Source: Chloroflexota bacterium
GTDB lineage: Bacteria > Chloroflexota > Limnocylindria > Limnocylindrales > CSP1-4
Length of the DNA stretch: 10,969 nt
Assembly (NCBI GenBank): GCA_025935655.1
Contig: JAICUV010000101.1
Coordinates: 1-10,969 of the forward strand
Reading direction: 5' to 3'
In this document: positions 1-7,258 of the stretch, piece after piece
Position numbering within the stretch: position 1 is the stretch's first letter
How the letters are laid out: each line of letters opens with the position of its first letter
The notes under the pieces: model-generated
Database searches by the model: none
Told to the model about the DNA's origin: nothing
The model's input: the letters and a program-made list of their open reading frames with translations, nothing else
Made by a program: the position numbers and the translations under genes

Positions 1-396
1 ACGAACGGCAACAAGGAATTCGATTTCGGTAGCAAGGATGGCGACAAGGCCATCAGCCACATCATCGTGTGCGTCGCGAAGACGACCACGACTACCGAAG
101 AGACCACGACCACCACCGCAACGACGACCACGACCGAAACTGAAACCACCGCCACCACCACGACAACGACGGTCTCCACGGACACCGAGACGACCGGGAC
201 CGAGACGACCGCCACCACGGCGACGACCACCACGACGACCCCCGAGGGCGCCGTCGAGGAGCTGACGCCGCCGCGCACCGACGCGCTGGCGCAGCCGACG
301 TCGTCGAGCTCGGTTCCGACCAGCCTGCTGCTGGTTCTTGCCGGCATCCTCGCCGCCGCCCTGGTGGTGATCCCGGCCGCAGCACGGCGCCGCTGA
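1..396 (+). CDS. Surface protein C-terminus with Thr-rich stalk and membrane anchor (5' partial)
   Basis: The reading frame is open from base 1 and ends at TGA 394-396, so only the last 131 residues are present and the start lies outside the window. Residues 1-27 are the end of a folded domain containing a DKAISHIIVC stretch, which resembles the 'KxISHv.xCv' ending seen in many secreted actinobacterial and Chloroflexota proteins (recalled, not searched). Residues 28-80 form a stalk in which 39 of 53 residues are Thr, with scattered Glu, Ala and Asp. A Pro/Ser-rich linker follows, then a hydrophobic segment at about residues 104-127 and a terminal Arg-Arg-Arg, which fits a C-terminal anchor with an outside stalk and a cytoplasmic basic tail. 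No canonical LPXTG motif is visible. The stalk is a plausible O-mannosylation target for the neighbouring GT39 enzyme. The function of the missing N-terminal part is unknown. Confidence 0.8.
   Translation, partial: TNGNKEFDFGSKDGDKAISHIIVCVAKTTTTTEETTTTTATTTTTETETTATTTTTTVSTDTETTGTETTATTATTTTTTPEGAVEELTPPRTDALAQPTSSSSVPTSLLLVLAGILAAALVVIPAAARRR
82..240 (+). repeat. Low-complexity ACN (Thr) codon tract
   Basis: An irregular triplet repeat of ACG/ACC codons, with one ACT, is interrupted by GAG/GAA, GCC/GCA and GAC codons. It encodes the Thr-rich stalk of the surface protein. Such tracts can change length by replication slippage, so stalk length may vary between strains. The unit is not a perfect tandem repeat. 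Confidence 0.85.
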
Positions 397-434
397 CCTT
401 CTGCCTGGTGGCACTGCCACCACCCGGCGACGAG

Positions 435-466
435 AACGACCCGGAGGGTTCGCCCCCCGGGTCGTT
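435..466. terminator. Bidirectional intrinsic terminator with UUCG loop
   Basis: The left arm (435-448) begins AACGACCCGG and the right arm (453-466) ends CCGGGTCGTT. These ten bases pair perfectly, followed inward by one A/C mismatch and three more G-C pairs, closed by a TTCG tetraloop (449-452). A short T run follows the right arm on the + strand, and the left flank gives an A/T-containing tail for the other direction. It lies between two converging stop codons (TGA 394-396 on + and TGA 474-476 on -), so it probably ends both transcripts. Confidence 0.85.
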
Positions 467-473
467 TGCCGTG

Positions 474-1940
474 TCAGTCGGGAAAGACCCGGAACGGGAA
501 GTAGGCGATGAAGCCGACGACGTACAGGAGGAGGTACGACCACAGGACGAAGCGCGGCAGCTTCGATCGCAGGAGCAGGATCGCGATCGCCGTCGCGACC
601 GCCGGCACCACGGGCAGGAAGTAGTAGATGTACATGATCCGGTTGGTGACCACGCCCAGGAAGACATAGGGCAGCCAGTTCGCGGCCGCCCAGGAGACGG
701 CCCACAGGGCCGGCCCGTCGCGGCGACGCCAGGCGAACCAGATCGTGAACAGCATCGCGATCGGCAGGGCGCCGGTCAGCAGCTCGTTCATGGCGCCGCG
801 GAAGTCGATGCGTGCGACACGCGACACGAGGTTGTCGCCGGACTTCACGGACACGTCGGTGCGCAAGTACTGGATCTGGCAGTCGTTCACCGGCCACTGC
901 CATGGCCGGCTGTCCGCCTTGGGGCAGATGCCGACCGTGCCGACGGGCTGGTTGAGGTTCGCGCCGTACGTGATCATGTGCGCGATGTGCTCGAACGGGT
1001 TCTTGAACTCGGACCACTTCGCGTCGAGCATGGCGAGGCCGCCCACGAACAACGAGACGGTCAGGACCACGAACACGACCGGGCCCCCCAGCTGCCGGAC
1101 GTGAATCCGCCGCTCGGCCCACCAGCCGGGCGCGACCTGGAGCAGCCACAGCAGCAGGATCGCGCCGATCGCGTACATGGCCGTGAGCTTCACGAGGAGG
1201 CCGAGCGCCATGAAGATCGCGGCCAGCACCCAGCGTCTGCGCAGGGCGAGCCAGGAGGCGACCAGGGCTGGCGCGAGCGCCATGATGTCGAGCACGCCGA
1301 TGCGTCCGTGGACCATCGACAGGTTGTCCAGCGAGACGAGGAACACCGCCAGCAGCGCGAGCCAGGCCGACCCGCCGGCGGCCCTGATCGTCAGCCACAG
1401 CGCCATCAGGACGACCATCCCGGCGATCACGCTGGGGATGCGCCAGCCGATGCCGTTGTCGCCGAACACCGTCATGGAGCCCGCCATCAGGAGCTTGCCC
1501 AGCGGCGGGTGCTCCTTGTTCGGGTCGAGGTACTTCTCGCGGTCGCCGTACTTGCCGCCCTCCGGGATGTCGATGCCGAGGATCACGCGGGCGGCGTTCA
1601 CGTAGTAGGCCTCGTCGAAGATCGTCGAGCCCTTCGGCAGGTCGAGCCAGATCACGCGCGTCACGAACGAGAAGACCAGGAGCAGGCCGAGCAGGACGTG
1701 CGGGTCGCGCAGGCTCTCCGTGGAGCTGCGAACCACGGCCGCGGTCGGTGCGACCCAGCCGGGCATCGGGCGCTGCCACGGTCTGGCCTGGGGCGACTCG
1801 GGCGTGTCGGGCGTGTCGGGCGTCTCGGATGCCGCGGGCGTCTCCGCGCCCGCCGACGGCGGGCCCTCGACGAGCAATGCGTCCTCGACCGGCGCGGTGT
1901 CGGCCGGCGTGTCGTCGCTGGGTCCGGGTGCCGAGTCCAT
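474..1940 (-). CDS. GT39-family protein O-mannosyltransferase-like membrane glycosyltransferase
   Basis: This 488-residue protein has a Pro/Asp/Glu-rich cytoplasmic N-terminus (residues 1-70) followed by about ten hydrophobic segments, from residue 81 to about 483. Family hallmarks are visible: FDEAYYV at 108-114 (the catalytic Asp-Glu of the first outside loop), EHPPLGK at 143-149, and a C-terminal four-helix block from about 388 matching the PMT C-terminal module. C339 and C354 lie in an outside loop with a PWQWPV motif. Enzymes of this family transfer mannose from a polyprenyl-phosphate donor to Ser/Thr of proteins being exported through Sec; the acceptor here is inferred. ATG 1938-1940 was chosen because AGGAGG lies just upstream (1944-1949) and the reading frame beyond it looks non-coding. 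The gene converges on the Thr-rich surface protein and diverges from another exported protein. A related lipid-linked glycosyltransferase acting on glycolipid is the alternative. Confidence 0.9.
   Translation of the reverse strand: MDSAPGPSDDTPADTAPVEDALLVEGPPSAGAETPAASETPDTPDTPESPQARPWQRPMPGWVAPTAAVVRSSTESLRDPHVLLGLLLVFSFVTRVIWLDLPKGSTIFDEAYYVNAARVILGIDIPEGGKYGDREKYLDPNKEHPPLGKLLMAGSMTVFGDNGIGWRIPSVIAGMVVLMALWLTIRAAGGSAWLALLAVFLVSLDNLSMVHGRIGVLDIMALAPALVASWLALRRRWVLAAIFMALGLLVKLTAMYAIGAILLLWLLQVAPGWWAERRIHVRQLGGPVVFVVLTVSLFVGGLAMLDAKWSEFKNPFEHIAHMITYGANLNQPVGTVGICPKADSRPWQWPVNDCQIQYLRTDVSVKSGDNLVSRVARIDFRGAMNELLTGALPIAMLFTIWFAWRRRDGPALWAVSWAAANWLPYVFLGVVTNRIMYIYYFLPVVPAVATAIAILLLRSKLPRFVLWSYLLLYVVGFIAYFPFRVFPD
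1792..1827 (-). repeat. 9-bp tandem repeat, four units, in the glycosyltransferase N-terminus
   Basis: Four consecutive 9-base units of the form GGCGNNTCG (1792-1800, 1801-1809, 1810-1818, 1819-1827) differ at one or two positions. They encode the repeated Glu/Asp-Thr-Pro triplets of the disordered cytoplasmic leader. The unit is a multiple of three, so copy-number change would keep the frame. Confidence 0.8.
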
Positions 1941-1943
1941 GCT

Positions 1944-1949
1944 CCTCCT
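1944..1949 (-). promoter_or_regulatory. Ribosome binding site of the GT39 gene
   Basis: On the minus strand AGGAGG is followed by AGC and the ATG at 1938-1940. The spacing is short (3 bases), but the match is full-strength, and it decides the start over upstream in-frame codons that run into the palindrome-rich spacer. Confidence 0.75.
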
Positions 1950-2013
1950 GTCCGATCGCGCGCAGCGTAGCCGATGTCCTCGCGGCGCCCAGCATGGTGC
2001 ACGCACGCGCCAC

Positions 2014-2046
2014 GGACCCTGGTACCAGGGTCCCGGTGCCGGGACC
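2014..2046. promoter_or_regulatory. Overlapping perfect palindromes, candidate operator
   Basis: Bases 2014-2033 form a perfect 20-bp palindrome (arm GGACCCTGGT). Bases 2029-2046 form a second perfect inverted repeat, GGTCCCGG-TG-CCGGGACC, sharing five bases with the first. Two overlapping dyads in a divergent promoter spacer fit a binding site for a dimeric regulator, though they could also form transcript hairpins. They lie about 75-105 bp upstream of the GT39 start and about 215-250 bp upstream of the small exported protein. No known operator consensus is recognised. Confidence 0.5.
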
Positions 2047-2261
2047 AGGACCATCGGTGCCCGGGCGCACCGGTTCCGGCTCGCCTTGGGCGATGGAGGG
2101 CGGTCTGCGCCGGAGCGGGGCAGGACCCGGGTACTGGACGCGACCCGGTCCCCGGGCCAGGATGGACGCACCGGAATCAGGCACCGGGACCGGGGAGTCA
2201 GGCCCCCGGGACGACTCGCGGCAGACGTTCCGCCGCACGCACGCAGCTCGGGGACCAACCA

Positions 2262-2660
2262 GTGACGCATTCCATCCAGGCCCGGCTCGCGGGCATCGTC
2301 GTGGCCGCCGGCCTCGTCGTGGCCGCCCTCGCCGCTCCGGTGGCTGCGTTCGCGGCAGAGCCCGGTGCAGATCCGAGCGGCTCGAGCGCCGACGCACAGC
2401 CCACCGAGGCACAGCCCACCGACGGTGGCGAGGTCGTCTACGACCCGATCTTCCTCACGCCGACGCCGGACGCGACGCCCGTGGGGGAGGTCCGCGCGAT
2501 CACGAGCCGCCCGGACCCCACCCCGCCGGCCACGGACTCCATCGGCGGACCGGCGACCCGCACCTCCGGCTCCGGCGTCGAGGCGATCCTCCTGGGCCTT
2601 GCGGGCCTGTCATCCATGGTCCTGCTGCTCGGGCGAGTGCCTGCCGCCCGACGCCGCTAG
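2262..2660 (+). CDS. Small secreted, tail-anchored hypothetical protein
   Basis: I do not recognise a family. The 132-residue product has a Sec signal peptide (Arg at 8, hydrophobic core 9-25, cleavage likely after Ala31 in the AFAA context). A Pro/Thr/Asp-rich middle follows, about 70 residues, with a duplicated AQPTE/AQPTD unit. A C-terminal hydrophobic helix (about 105-124) ends in ARRR. This signal-peptide/linker/anchor plan gives a short surface-displayed stalk with almost no room for a folded domain. The GTG start at 2262 immediately precedes the signal peptide, and upstream codons in frame look non-coding; only a weak GGGGA lies upstream. The anchor resembles that of the Thr-rich protein at the left edge. 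The Thr/Pro-rich linker could be glycosylated by the divergent GT39 enzyme (inference). TPPATD before the anchor is only vaguely like a sortase signal. Confidence 0.7.
   Translation: MTHSIQARLAGIVVAAGLVVAALAAPVAAFAAEPGADPSGSSADAQPTEAQPTDGGEVVYDPIFLTPTPDATPVGEVRAITSRPDPTPPATDSIGGPATRTSGSGVEAILLGLAGLSSMVLLLGRVPAARRR
2394..2423 (+). repeat. 15-bp tandem duplication in the small exported protein
   Basis: Two adjacent 15-base units (2394-2408 and 2409-2423) differ only at the last base. They encode AQPTE followed by AQPTD in the disordered linker. The duplication is in frame. Confidence 0.85.
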
Positions 2661-2688
2661 ATCGGTCGCTGTCCCCGAGACGCGACGG

Positions 2689-2722
2689 ACGGCCCGGGTG
2701 CGGAGCGCCGCATCCGGGCCGT
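2689..2722. terminator. Bidirectional terminator-like hairpin
   Basis: The left arm 2689-2703 and right arm 2708-2722 pair over 15 positions with a single G/T wobble and an AGCG loop. The next two outer bases (2687-2688 with 2723-2724) can pair as well. The hairpin lies between the TAG of the small exported protein (2658-2660) and the TGA of the MBL hydrolase (2731-2733), two genes running toward each other. There is no real T tract on either side, so the termination role is inferred from stem strength and position. Confidence 0.7.
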
Positions 2723-2730
2723 TCCCTGTC

Positions 2731-3477
2731 TCAGAGGTCCAGCACGCTCCCCGGCCAGACGAACGACACCGGCCCGTCGTACCCAGCCCGGACGGACGCC
2801 TCGGTCTCGTCCGGGTCGAAGCCCATCTGGAGGTGCGTGAGCAGGACCCGGCCGACGCCCGAGGACCCTGCGATCCCGGCCACCGATGGTCCGTCGAGGT
2901 GGGCCACGCCATCGGGGATCGGCCCTGGACCGAAGGACACCTCGGTCAGCAGCGTGTCGCCGGGCTCGATGAGCGGGCCCAGGTCGGCCGCCCGCCCGCA
3001 GTCGCCGCTGTAGACGAGGCCCGGACCACCGCCGGCCGGTGCGACCCGCATCGCGTAGCTCTCCGCGGTGTGGCGCACGAGCCCCGCGCGCAGCCGGAGG
3101 GAGCCGATGACGCGTTCGCCGGTCCCCAGCACCTCCGTGTCCAGCGCCTGCGCGCTGAACCCCGGCTCGTCGTGCAGGGCGTCGAGACGGTCGGCGAGGC
3201 CCGCCGGTCCCAGGACGCGGACGCGGCGCGGCGGCTCGTGCTCGTAGCGCAGGTAGTGGCGCAACGGAACGAGGTCGATGTAGTGGTCGGGGTGGAGATG
3301 GCTGATCGCCACCGCCGCGAGGTCCGTGGGCGGGATCGCCGCGAACAGCCGCGGCAGCGAGCCCTGGCCGAGGTCGAGGACGATGTGGGTTGCGCCGTCG
3401 CTCACGAGATAGCAGGCGCCGGTCGCGCCGATGCGGTCGGTGTACGCGGGACCCGCTCCCAGGACCGTCAGCCGCAT
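2731..3477 (-). CDS. MBL-fold metallo-hydrolase (RNase Z / cyclic-nucleotide phosphodiesterase-like)
   Basis: This complete 248-residue metallo-beta-lactamase-fold protein has no signal peptide and so is probably cytosolic. It shows the class signature HLHPDH at 60-65, then H136, D159 (YSGDCG) and H215 (LLTHL), giving a full two-metal site; H193 lies in a conserved-looking HLDG stretch. The arrangement HxTES...YSGD...HL...LLTH resembles the actinobacterial Rv1339 group, reported as atypical class II cAMP phosphodiesterases (recalled). RNase Z-like or other phosphodiester hydrolysis is equally possible. ATG 3475-3477 is supported by AGGAGG five bases upstream, and the preceding in-frame residues are Arg/Pro-rich shadow sequence. 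It is the last gene of the minus-strand cluster, 37 bp after the DUF5667 gene. Confidence 0.85.
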   Translation of the reverse strand: MRLTVLGAGPAYTDRIGATGACYLVSDGATHIVLDLGQGSLPRLFAAIPPTDLAAVAISHLHPDHYIDLVPLRHYLRYEHEPPRRVRVLGPAGLADRLDALHDEPGFSAQALDTEVLGTGERVIGSLRLRAGLVRHTAESYAMRVAPAGGGPGLVYSGDCGRAADLGPLIEPGDTLLTEVSFGPGPIPDGVAHLDGPSVAGIAGSSGVGRVLLTHLQMGFDPDETEASVRAGYDGPVSFVWPGSVLDL

Positions 3478-3482
3478 GCGTC

Positions 3483-3488
3483 CCTCCT
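3483..3488 (-). promoter_or_regulatory. Ribosome binding site of the MBL hydrolase
   Basis: AGGAGG on the minus strand lies five bases before ATG 3475-3477. It fixes the start of the hydrolase and argues against the longer frame that reads through the DUF5667 gene tail. Confidence 0.85.
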
Positions 3489-3514
3489 GTTCGCGGAGGG
3501 TACCCGGGACCCGC

Positions 3515-4465
3515 CTAGGGCTGTTGGCCCGTTCCGCCCCCGCCGGGGGCTGCGGTGGCTGCCGGCGCGTGCGTTTTCGCCGGGTGCTCGTTGCCGGCAG
3601 GTGCGGGGGTCCTGGCGGGCCTGGGATCCTTCGACGGCTTGCCCCCCGGGTTCGCGGGCCCCGCGCTCGGGTCTGGGCGGCCACCCTGGCCCGCCCCCGC
3701 CCCCGCCCCCGCCCCGGTGCCCGTGCCGTTCCCGCCGCCCGTGCCATTCCCGTTGCCGCCCGTCCCGGCGCCGTTGGGTGCGGGCGTGCCCGCGGCGTCG
3801 AGGCGCTCGATGACCGCGCTGCTGCGCGTGATCGCGTTCTCGATCCCGGCCCGCGCGTCGTCCGGTGCCGTGGTCAGCAGCGTGGCGAGCACAGTCTCGT
3901 GGTACCGGATCGCGTCGAGTGCCCGGTCCGCGGGTCCGCCGGTGGACTCGTCGAGGTCGTCGAGCGCGCCGAGATACGCCTGGACGGCCGCCGACACGGC
4001 CCCGGGGTCGTCCCTGGAGACTGCGTCGAGGATCTCGGACAGGCGACCCTGCGCCAGTCCGATCTCCGCCTCGAGGCGCGCCTGGGGGTCCGCGGGCAGG
4101 GTCAGCTCCTCGAACGCCACCCGCACGGCGTAGAGCGGCCCGCCCGCACGCGACGTCGCGAACGCGGTGGTCCCGACGAGGAGGCCCGCGAGCACCGCCG
4201 CAGCGAACGACACGCCGAGCCGGCGGACGCTCCAGCCGGCGAACGGCCCGCGTGCAGGTCGGTTCCCGGGCTCCGCGCTGGGCACGGCCGCGGGCGCGGA
4301 CGGCGACGCGAGCCGTTCCCGCCAGGCGGCCTCCATGAGGACCGAGCGGGCGCGCTTCGCCTGGGCCGAGCTCGGTTCGAGCCGCACCCGTGCGTAGCGC
4401 TCCATCTTCCGCTCGAGCTCCTCGCCCGCTCGGACTTCCAGCTCTGTCATCCAGTCCTCGTTCAC
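3515..4465 (-). CDS. One-TM DUF5667-domain protein, probable sigma-factor partner
   Basis: The 316-residue product has an N-terminal cytoplasmic region (1-80) with an amphipathic stretch, LERKMERYARVRLEPSS at 17-33. A single membrane helix follows (about 84-104), then a DUF5667-like helical domain (about 109-225, starting GGPLYAVRVAFEELTLP). The tail (226-316) is Gly/Asn/Thr- then Pro/Ala/Lys-rich. DUF5667 proteins often sit next to ECF sigma factors in high-GC bacteria, and the position here supports an anti-sigma or sensor role. No His-x3-Cys-x2-Cys zinc anti-sigma motif exists; the protein has no cysteine at all. The GTG start at 4463-4465 overlaps the sigma stop as GTGA, implying translational coupling. 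ATG 4448-4450, with GAGGA just upstream, is the alternative start. The function is inferred from context. Confidence 0.8.
   Translation of the reverse strand: MNEDWMTELEVRAGEELERKMERYARVRLEPSSAQAKRARSVLMEAAWRERLASPSAPAAVPSAEPGNRPARGPFAGWSVRRLGVSFAAAVLAGLLVGTTAFATSRAGGPLYAVRVAFEELTLPADPQARLEAEIGLAQGRLSEILDAVSRDDPGAVSAAVQAYLGALDDLDESTGGPADRALDAIRYHETVLATLLTTAPDDARAGIENAITRSSAVIERLDAAGTPAPNGAGTGGNGNGTGGGNGTGTGAGAGAGAGQGGRPDPSAGPANPGGKPSKDPRPARTPAPAGNEHPAKTHAPAATAAPGGGGTGQQP
3690..3715 (-). repeat. 6-bp tandem repeat encoding Gly-Ala dipeptides, G-quadruplex potential
   Basis: On the + strand five runs of 3-5 C are separated by single G bases; on the coding (minus) strand these are five G runs with one-base C loops. 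It encodes alternating Gly-Ala in the DUF5667 protein tail. The period of six keeps the frame if units are gained or lost. The G runs with one-base loops satisfy the usual intramolecular G-quadruplex pattern on the coding strand and mRNA. Confidence 0.85.
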
Positions 4466-5049
4466 CGGGTGGTCCCCGAGACCCGGCCAAGATCGTCGAT
4501 GTCGGGCGCGATGCCCAGGTCCCGGCGCAGTGCCGCGATGGCCCGGAACTGGAGCCCGCGGACGGTCCCTTCCTGGCGGCCCATGGCCTCGGCCGCCTCC
4601 TTCGCGGACAGGCCCGCGAAGAACCGCAGCTCGACGGCCTCGCGCTGTTCCGGCGTCAGCCGGCGCAACGCGTGCGCGACGCTGTCCATCTCCTGCCGGA
4701 GGACCGCGAGCTCGTCGGGCCCGTCGTCGTCGGTGGACTTCTCCACGATGACCTCGCGGGCGACGTGCTCCCGGCGTGTCCGGACGTGATCGATGACGAC
4801 ATTCCTGGCCAGCCGGAACAGCCAGCCCCCGAAGGGGACGCCCCGCTGCTCGTAGCGCGGGAGCGCCTCCAGGACCTTGACGAAGACGAGCTGCGCGAGG
4901 TCCTCCGCGTCGCTCGGGCGACCGACGCGGCTGGCGACGAAGCGATAGACCGGCCCGTAGTACGCGTCGAAGAGCGACCCGAATGCCTCCGGGTCACCGG
5001 CCTTCGCCGCGGCTACGAGGCGTTCGACCGTCTCGTCGTCGATCGTCAT
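4462..5049 (-). CDS. ECF-type RNA polymerase sigma factor
   Basis: This is a complete 195-residue sigma-70-family protein of group 4 size. Region 2 spans about residues 21-95, with the core-binding/-10 segment DAEDLAQLVFVKVLEAL (47-63) and the WLFRLARNVVIDHVRTRR helix (76-93). A short acidic linker (105-112) leads to region 4 (about 124-176), with LTPEQREAVELRFFAGLS and the helix-turn-helix from 147 to 175. It directs RNA polymerase to a dedicated promoter set in response to a signal, probably relayed by the overlapping DUF5667 membrane protein. ATG 5047-5049 lies 21 bp after the PHP gene stop; no strong ribosome site is visible. The C-terminal 18 residues extend slightly beyond region 4. The target promoters cannot be told from this window. 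Confidence 0.92.
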   Translation of the reverse strand: MTIDDETVERLVAAAKAGDPEAFGSLFDAYYGPVYRFVASRVGRPSDAEDLAQLVFVKVLEALPRYEQRGVPFGGWLFRLARNVVIDHVRTRREHVAREVIVEKSTDDDGPDELAVLRQEMDSVAHALRRLTPEQREAVELRFFAGLSAKEAAEAMGRQEGTVRGLQFRAIAALRRDLGIAPDIDDLGRVSGTTR

Positions 5050-5070
5050 AACGATCCGTGGACCCCCGTG

Positions 5071-6020
5071 TTAGGGCTCGTGCCCTTCCTCCGCCTTCGC
5101 GGGCGCCATCGGCACCCGGATGCGTTCGGCCCCCCGCCGGAACGTGAGCGCGTCGAATCCGGCGCGCGTCGCGTGACGATACGCCTCCGCGAGCCCGTAT
5201 GCGAACCACTCTGTTCGGTGGGCGTCGCTGCCGATGGTCACGTGTCGGCCGCCCAGCTCGCGGTAGCGCGCCACGATCGCGGCGGACGGGTACGTCTCGC
5301 GAGGGAGCTGCCGCAGCCCCGAGGCGTTGACCTCCAGCGCCGTCCCCGACTCGATCAGCGCGCGGAGCACGGGCTCGTACAGCTCCGGAGCCCGCGCGAG
5401 GTCGGCCGGCATGACGTGGGGCACGAGGTAGCGCTTGACGAAGTCCATGTGGCCGATGGTGTCGAACAGCCCGGACTGCGCGGCCCCGATGACCTCGTCG
5501 AAGTACGGCGCCACGACCTCGGGGAGCGGACGCCCGGCCACGAACGCGGCCACGTTGGACGCCTTGTAGGGCGAGACCGCGCTGATGTGCACCGAGCCGA
5601 TGACGAAGTCGTGCGGGTGCCGCCGGAGCCAGCCCCGGATGTCGTCCTCGTAGGCGCGCTCGTACGTGATCTCCACGCCGAACCGGATCGCGAGCCCGCG
5701 GTGCGCCCATCGCTCGGCGGCGCCCCGCACGTCCCGCTCGCGGTCCTCGAACGAGACGAACCCGTAGGCGGGCATCGTGGGGTCGAAGTCCACGTGGTCC
5801 GTGATCGCGATCTCGGCGATCCCGCGCTCGATCGCGCTCGCGCAGTACGCGTCGAGCATCGCGTTCGCGTCGGGCGAGTGGATCGTGTGCAGGTGCGTGT
5901 CGAGCGGCAGATCGTGCGATTCGCCGAGGCCGGCCGCGACGCCCGCGACGAAGACGTCCCGCTCGACGTCCGCGCGCTCGCGCGTGTCGGCGGGGTCGGG
6001 ATGCCCCAGGGAGACACCGC

Positions 6021-6024
<4 letters not shown>
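5071..6024 (-). CDS. PHP-domain phosphoesterase, histidinol-phosphatase (HisK)-like
   Basis: The 317-residue product has a full PHP metal site: HLH at 44-46, H77 (ITDHVDFD), E118 (FGVEITY), H146 (GSVHIS), H192 (GHMD), and D267 and H269 (GSDAH). Order and spacing match the PHP-type histidinol-phosphate phosphatases (HisJ/HisK group), which release phosphate from L-histidinol phosphate with a multinuclear metal centre. No other histidine genes are nearby, so a different small phosphoester substrate is possible. The GTG start at 6022-6024 overlaps the kbl stop (GTGA), which suggests coupling, and no closer ATG/GTG/TTG exists before the first catalytic histidines. This start leaves about 40 residues before the domain, longer than usual for the family. 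Confidence 0.85.
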
Positions 6025-7247
<1,223 letters not shown>

Positions 7248-7252
7248 GTCAG

Positions 7253-7258
7253 TCCCTC
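7253..7258 (-). promoter_or_regulatory. Ribosome binding site of kbl, embedded in the tdh stop
   Basis: GAGGGA on the minus strand overlaps the tdh TGA codon (7257-7259) and lies five bases before the kbl ATG. Terminating tdh ribosomes would sit on this site, so expression of the two enzymes is likely coupled. Confidence 0.75.

Larger units (their letters stand above)
1941..2261. other. Divergent intergenic spacer rich in palindromes
   Basis: These 321 bases separate the divergent GT39 gene and small exported protein, so they must contain both promoters. I see no convincing -35/-10 pair, as expected at this GC content. The spacer contains overlapping inverted repeats at 2014-2046 and repeated CCGGGACC-type motifs (2039-2046, 2184-2191, partial at 2206-2212, reverse complement at 2029-2036). 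Open frames across it are Arg/Pro/Gly-rich and look non-coding. Confidence 0.6.

Noticed and set aside
241..396. LPXTG-type sortase signal in the left-edge surface protein
   Set aside because: LAQPT lies near the anchor but no LPXTG or accepted variant is present, and no sortase gene is in the window.
408..1970. 520-codon open frame on the + strand across the GT39 gene
   Set aside because: It is the antisense shadow of the glycosyltransferase: the product is Arg/Asp/His/Gln-rich without any domain, while the minus frame has clear family motifs.
1950..2010. TACGCT as a -10 element for the GT39 gene
   Set aside because: No acceptable -35 at 16-18 bp; such hexamers are frequent by chance.
1941..2270. 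110-residue N-terminal extension of the GT39 protein
   Set aside because: The extension crosses the palindromic spacer, is Pro/Arg/Cys-rich without similarity to the family, and the internal ATG has its own AGGAGG.
3478..3747. 90-residue N-terminal extension of the MBL hydrolase
   Set aside because: It overlaps the DUF5667 coding region in another frame and is extremely Arg-rich; the ATG at 3477 has a textbook ribosome site and begins the fold.
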